Below, piece after piece: positions 59,301 through 64,000 of a stretch of DNA of 64,000 nt. The notes beneath the pieces are model-generated. The model did no database searches. It had not been told where the DNA came from and was given only the letters and a program-made list of their open reading frames with translations. The position numbers and the translations under genes were made by a program. Source of the stretch: Actinernus sp. WN-2022 (Eukaryota; Cnidaria; Anthozoa; Actiniaria; Actinernidae); NCBI GenBank assembly GCA_030867875.1, contig JAOWCC010000577.1, positions 76,489,740 through 76,553,739 of the forward strand. The letters run 5' to 3'. Position 1 is the stretch's first letter. Each line of letters starts with the position of its first letter.

Positions 59301-62300
59301 CTGGGAATGCAGCCCGAACTATAGGTAACACTGCGCACATCAATTGATAGCAAACTGTTGTCCATATTTCAGAATTTTCTCTCTTTATTAAAAGCCATAT
59401 GCGCTCATGAATTCTCAGACGTTACGATGTCGATACGTCAGTATTTTCTCTCTTTATTAAAAGCATATAGGCGCTCGCGAGTTTTATCGCTCTTCACGAT
59501 GCTTACATAATGCTAAATCGTTTAGAAGTGCCGGCTCATGTAGTTATCCTACTTTGGATTTCAGTGTACGTGCGTTCATTCTGAAACGGCGATTGGTCCG
59601 ATGATATCAGTGCAACGTTCTGCACTGCCTCCTGGGAATGCAACCCGAACTATAGGTAAAACTGCGCACATCAATTGATAGCAAACTGTTGTCGATATTT
59701 CAGAATTTTCTCTCTTTATTAAAAGCCATATGCGCTCATGAATTCTCAGACGTTACGATGTCGATACGTCAGTATTTTCTCTCTTTATTAAAAGCCTATA
59801 GGCGCTCGCGAGTTTTATCGCTCTTTACGATGCATAGATAATGCTAAATCGTTTAGAGGTGCCGGCTCATGTAATGATCCTACTTTGCATTTCAGTGAGC
59901 GTTCAGTCTGAAACGGCGATTGGTCCGATGATAGCAGTGCAACGTTCTGCAGTGCACCCTGGGAATGCAGCCCGAACTATAGGTAACACTGCGTACATCA
60001 ATGATAGAACATGCACTGTTGTCGATATTTCAGAATTTTCTCTCTTTATGAAAAGCCATATGCGCTAATGAATTTTCGGTCATTACGATGTCGATACTTC
60101 AGTATTTTCTCTCTTTATTAAAAGCCTATAGGCGCTCGCGAGTTTTATCGCTCTTTACGATGCATAGATAATGCTAAATCGTTTAGAAGTGCCGGCTCAT
60201 GTAATGATCCTACTTTGCATTTCAGTGTGCGTTCAGTCTGAAACGGCGATTGGTCCGATGATAGCAGTGCAACGTTCTGCAGTGCACCCTGGGAATGCAG
60301 CCCGAACTATAGGTAACACTGCGCACATCAATTGATAGCAAACTGTTGTCCATATTTCAGAATTTTCTCTCTTTATTAAAAGCCATATGCGCTCATGAAT
60401 TCTCAGACGTTACGATGTCGATACGTCAGTATTTTCTCTCTTTATTAAAAGCATATAGGCGCTCGCGAGTTTTATCCCTCTTCACGATGCTTAAATAATG
60501 CTAAATCGTTTAGAAGTGCCGGCTCATGTAGTTATCCTACTTTGCATTTCAGTGTACGTGCGTTCATTCTGAAACGGCGATTGGTCCGATGATATCAGTG
60601 CAACGTTCTGCACTGCCTCCTGGGAATGCAACCCGAACTATAGGTAAAACTGCGCACATCAATTGATAGCAAACTGTTGTCGATATTTCAGAATTTTCCC
60701 TCTTTATTAAAAGCCATATGCGCTCATGAATTCTCAGACGTTACGATGTCGATACGTCAGTATTTTCTCTCTTTATTAAAAGCCTATAGGCGCTCGCGAG
60801 TTTTATCGCTCTTTACGATGCATAGATAATGCTAAATCGTTTAGAGGTGCCGGCTCATGTAATGATCCTACTTTGCATTTCAGTGAGCGTTCAGTCTGAA
60901 ACGGCGATTGGTCCGATGATAGCAGTGCAACGTTCTGCAGTGCACCCTGGGAATGCAGCCCGAACTATAGGTAACACTGCGTACATCATGAGCGTAGTTA
61001 TCACAAAAAGGCTACTACTACCCACCACACTTGGCTGGCATGCACGCAGTGTTTGGTCTCCCGGCTTTTCTCGTTTTTGTTTCAGTCCTTAACCGGTTTT
61101 CTTATCAGAGGGGTGTTAGACGTGAGTCCTCCTTTTGTGTTAATGTTGCTCATGATAGAACATGCACTGTTGTCGATATTCCAGAATTTTCTCTCTTTAT
61201 GAAAAGCCATATGCGCTCATGAATTCTCAGACGTTACGATGTCGATACGTCAGTATTTTCTCTCTTTATTAAAAGCCTATAGGCGCTCGCGAGTTTTATC
61301 GCTCTTTACGATGCATAGATAATGCTAAATCGTTTAGAGGTGCCGGCTCATGTAATGATCCTACTTTGCATTTCAGTGAGCGTTCAGTCTGAAACGGCGA
61401 TTGGTCCGATGATAGCAGTGCAACGTTCTGCAGTGCACCCTGGGAATGCAGCCCGAACTATAGGTAACACTGCGTACATCATTGATAGAACATGCACTGT
61501 TGTCGATATTTCAGAATTTTCTCTCTTTATGAAAAGCCATATGCGCTAATGAATTTTCGGTCATTACGATGTCGATACTTCAGTATTTTCTCTCTTTATT
61601 AAAAGCCTATAGGCGCTCGCGAGTTTTATCGCTCTTTACGATGCATAGATAATGCTAAATCGTTTAGAAGTGCCGGCTCATGTAATGATCCTACTTTGCA
61701 TTTCAGTGTGCGTTCAGTCTGAAACGGCGATTGGTCCGATGATAGCAGTGCAACGTTCTGCAGTGCACCCTGGGAATGCAGCCCGAACTATAGGTAACAC
61801 TGCGCACATCAATTGATAGCAAACTGTTGTCCATATTTCAGAATTTTCTCTCTTTATTAAAAGCCATATGCGCTCATGAATTCTCAGACGTTACGATGTC
61901 GATACGTCAGTATTTTCTCTCTTTATTAAAAGCATATAGGCGCTCGCGAGTTTTATCGCTCTTCACGATGCTTAAATAATGCTAAATCGTTTAGAAGTGC
62001 CGGCTCATGTAGTTATCCTACTTTGCATTTCAGTGTACGTGCGTTCATTCTGAAACGGCAATTGGTCCGATGATATCAGTGCAACGTTCTGCACTGCCTC
62101 CTGGGAATGCAACCCGAACTATAGGTAAAACTGCGCACATCAATTGATAGCAAACTGTTGTCGATATTTCAGAATTTTCTCTCTTTATTAAAAGCCATAT
62201 GCGCTCATGAATTCTCAGACGTTACGATGTCGATACGTCAGTATTTTCTCTCTTTATTAAAAGGCTATAGGCGCTCGCGAGTTTTATCGCTCTTTACGAT

Positions 62301-64000
62301 GCATAGATAATGCTAAATCGTTTAGAGGTGCCGGCTCATGTAATGATCCTACTTTGCATTTCAGTGAGCGTTCAGTCTGAAACGGCGATTGGTCCGATGA
62401 TAGCAGTGCAACGTTCTGCAGTGCACCCTGGGAATGCAGCCCGAACTATAGGTAACACTGCGTACATCATTGATAGAACATGCACTGTTGTCGATATTTC
62501 AGAATTTTCTCTCTTTATGAAAAGCCATATGCGCTAATGAATTTTCGGTCATTACGATGTCGATACTTCAGTATTTTCTCTCTTTATTAAAAGCCAATAG
62601 GCGCTCGCGAGTTTTATCGCTCTTTACGATGCATAGATAATGCTAAATCGTTTAGAAGTGCCGGCTCATGTAATGATCCTACTTTGCATTTCAATGTGCG
62701 TTCAGTCTGAAACGGCGATTGGTCCGATGATAGCAGTGCAACGTTCTGCAGTGCACCCTGGGAATGCAGCCCGAACTATAGGTAACACTGCGCACATCAA
62801 TTAATAGCAAACTGTTGTCCATATTTCAGAATTTTCTCTCTTTATTAAAAGCCATATGCGCTCATGAATTCTCAGACGTTACGATGTCGATATGTCAGTA
62901 TTTTCTCTCTTTATTAAAAGCATATAGGCGGTCGCGAGTTTTATCGCTCTTCACGATGCTTAAATAATGCTAAATCGTTTAGAAGTGCCGGCTCATGTAG
63001 TTATCCTACTTTGCATTTCAGTGTACGTGCGTTCATTCTGAAACGGCGATTGGTCCGATGATATCAGTGCAACGTTCTGCACTGCCTCCTGGGAATGCAA
63101 CCCGAACTATAGGTAAAACTGCGCACATCAATTGATAGCAAACTGTTGTCGATATTTCAGAATTTTCTCTCTTTATTAAAAGCCATATGCGCTCATGAAT
63201 TCTCAGACGTTACGATGTCGATACGTCAGTATTTTCTTTCTTTATTAAAATCCTATAGGCGCTCGCGAGTTTCATCGCTCTTTACGATGCATAGATAATG
63301 CTAAATCGTTTAGAAGTGCCGGCTCATGTAATGATCCTACTTTGCATTTCAGTGTGCGTTCAGTCTGAAACGGCGATTGGTCCGATGATAGCAGTGCAAC
63401 GTTCTGCAGTGCACCCTGGGAATGCAGCCCGAACTATAGGTAACACTGCGTACATCAATGATAGAACATGCACTGTTGTCGATATTTCAGAATTTTCTCT
63501 CTTTATGAAAAGCCATATGCGCTAATGAATTTTCGGTCATTACGATGTCGATACTTCAGTATTTTCTCTCTTTATTAAAAGCATATAGGCGCTCGCGAGT
63601 TTTATCGCTCTTCACGATGCTTAAATAATGCTAAATCGTTTAGAAGTGCCGGCTCATGTAGTTATCCTACTTTGCGTTTCAGTGAGCGTTCAGTCTGAAA
63701 CCGCGATTGGTCCGATGATAGCAGTGCAACGTTCTGCACTGCCTCCTGGGAATGCAACCCGAACTATAGGTAAAACTGCGCACATCAATTGATAGCAAAC
63801 TGTTGTCGATATTTCAGAATTTTCTCTCTTTATTAAAAGCCATATGCGCTCATGAATTCTCAGACGTTACGATGTCGATACGTCAGTATTTGCTCTCTTT
63901 ATTAAAAGCCTATAGGCGCTCGCGAGTTTTATCGCTCTTTACGATGCATAGATAATGCTAAATCGTTTAGAGGTGCCGGCTCATGTAATGATCCTACTTT

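Larger units (their letters stand above)
23572..64000 (+). repeat. Very large head-to-tail satellite array, about 330-bp monomers, open at the window end
   Basis: At least 40.4 kb (63% of the window) of one satellite in a single orientation. Counting one 164-bp optional block in each of 18 monomers, the length corresponds to roughly 110-115 monomers of about 330 bp. Every monomer has a half with ATGCTAAATCGTTTAGA, GCGATTGGTCCGATGAT and CCCGAACTATAGGTAA, and a half with two related copies of a CAG(A/T)ATTTTCTCTCTTTAT block. Monomers fall into three main types that alternate as a 988-bp trimer. Copies of a type are almost identical over tens of kilobases, which implies recent homogenisation. 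The short ORFs that recur are by-products. The function is unknown; a centromeric or other structural satellite is possible but not shown. Confidence 0.95.

Noticed and set aside
24237..63525. Dozens of ORFs of 63, 75-76 and 87 codons (starting MLNRLEV or MAGMHAV) repeated through the array
   Set aside because: They follow the satellite period. Types V2 and V3 carry indels and stops in the same positions, differences between copies are not biased to silent sites, and no domain or signal is recognisable. They are by-products of a repeat that happens to be open in V1.
23572..64000. CENP-B box or other known centromere motif in the satellite
   Set aside because: No sequence matching the CENP-B box pattern was found in the monomer. 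A conserved ATTGG (inverted CCAAT) occurs in each monomer, but one short motif does not support a regulatory call.

Overview
The window is eukaryotic, not bacterial. Its genes are transposon genes with an intron, splice sites and polyadenylation signals, and there is a tRNA-derived SINE, a BEL/Pao LTR retrotransposon, an APE-type LINE, a Maverick/Polinton-like remnant and a large satellite. I recognise this mix of families from anthozoan cnidarian genomes, so a stony coral or sea anemone is the best guess. That rests on remembered family resemblance, not on a search. No host gene could be supported anywhere.

Positions 1-11288 hold a decayed Maverick/Polinton-like (virus-like) element. It has small overlapping ORFs at the left (436-531 and 5206-5832), a coiled-coil gene (6440-6831), a broken retroviral-type integrase (7767-8776), a broken minus-strand gene that resembles the N-terminal part of a protein-primed type B DNA polymerase (8780-10470), and two small minus-strand ORFs (10640-11288). 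Three later insertions broke it up. A complete ISL2EU-type DNA transposon (541-5205) landed a few codons into a small ORF. A SINE (9868-10250) landed in the polymerase-like gene. A BEL/Pao retrotransposon (11289 to about 15275) landed directly in front of the ATG of a small ORF.

The ISL2EU element is the only apparently intact gene set. It has 76-bp terminal inverted repeats with one mismatch. It carries a THAP/AT-hook/DDE transposase on the plus strand and a two-exon SAP-SWIM-YqaJ nuclease on the minus strand. The genes converge, and each starts just inside one of the near-identical terminal repeats.

Positions 15.3-23.5 kb are degraded transposon ground. They contain a pair of inverted subterminal repeat blocks (about 16.4 and 21.0 kb), a LINE with SGNH and APE domains cut off before its reverse transcriptase, an array of about 16 small hairpins directly at the LINE break, and a second, broken SGNH-type pseudogene on the minus strand.

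From 23572 to the end of the window (over 40 kb, still open) lies one head-to-tail satellite array. Its monomer is about 330 bp. Three monomer types form a 988-bp trimeric higher-order repeat, some monomers carry a 164-bp optional block bounded by TCATGA direct repeats, and the array is built of nested near-identical multi-kilobase segmental duplications. This is the most unusual object in the window. Its repeated short ORFs are not credible genes.
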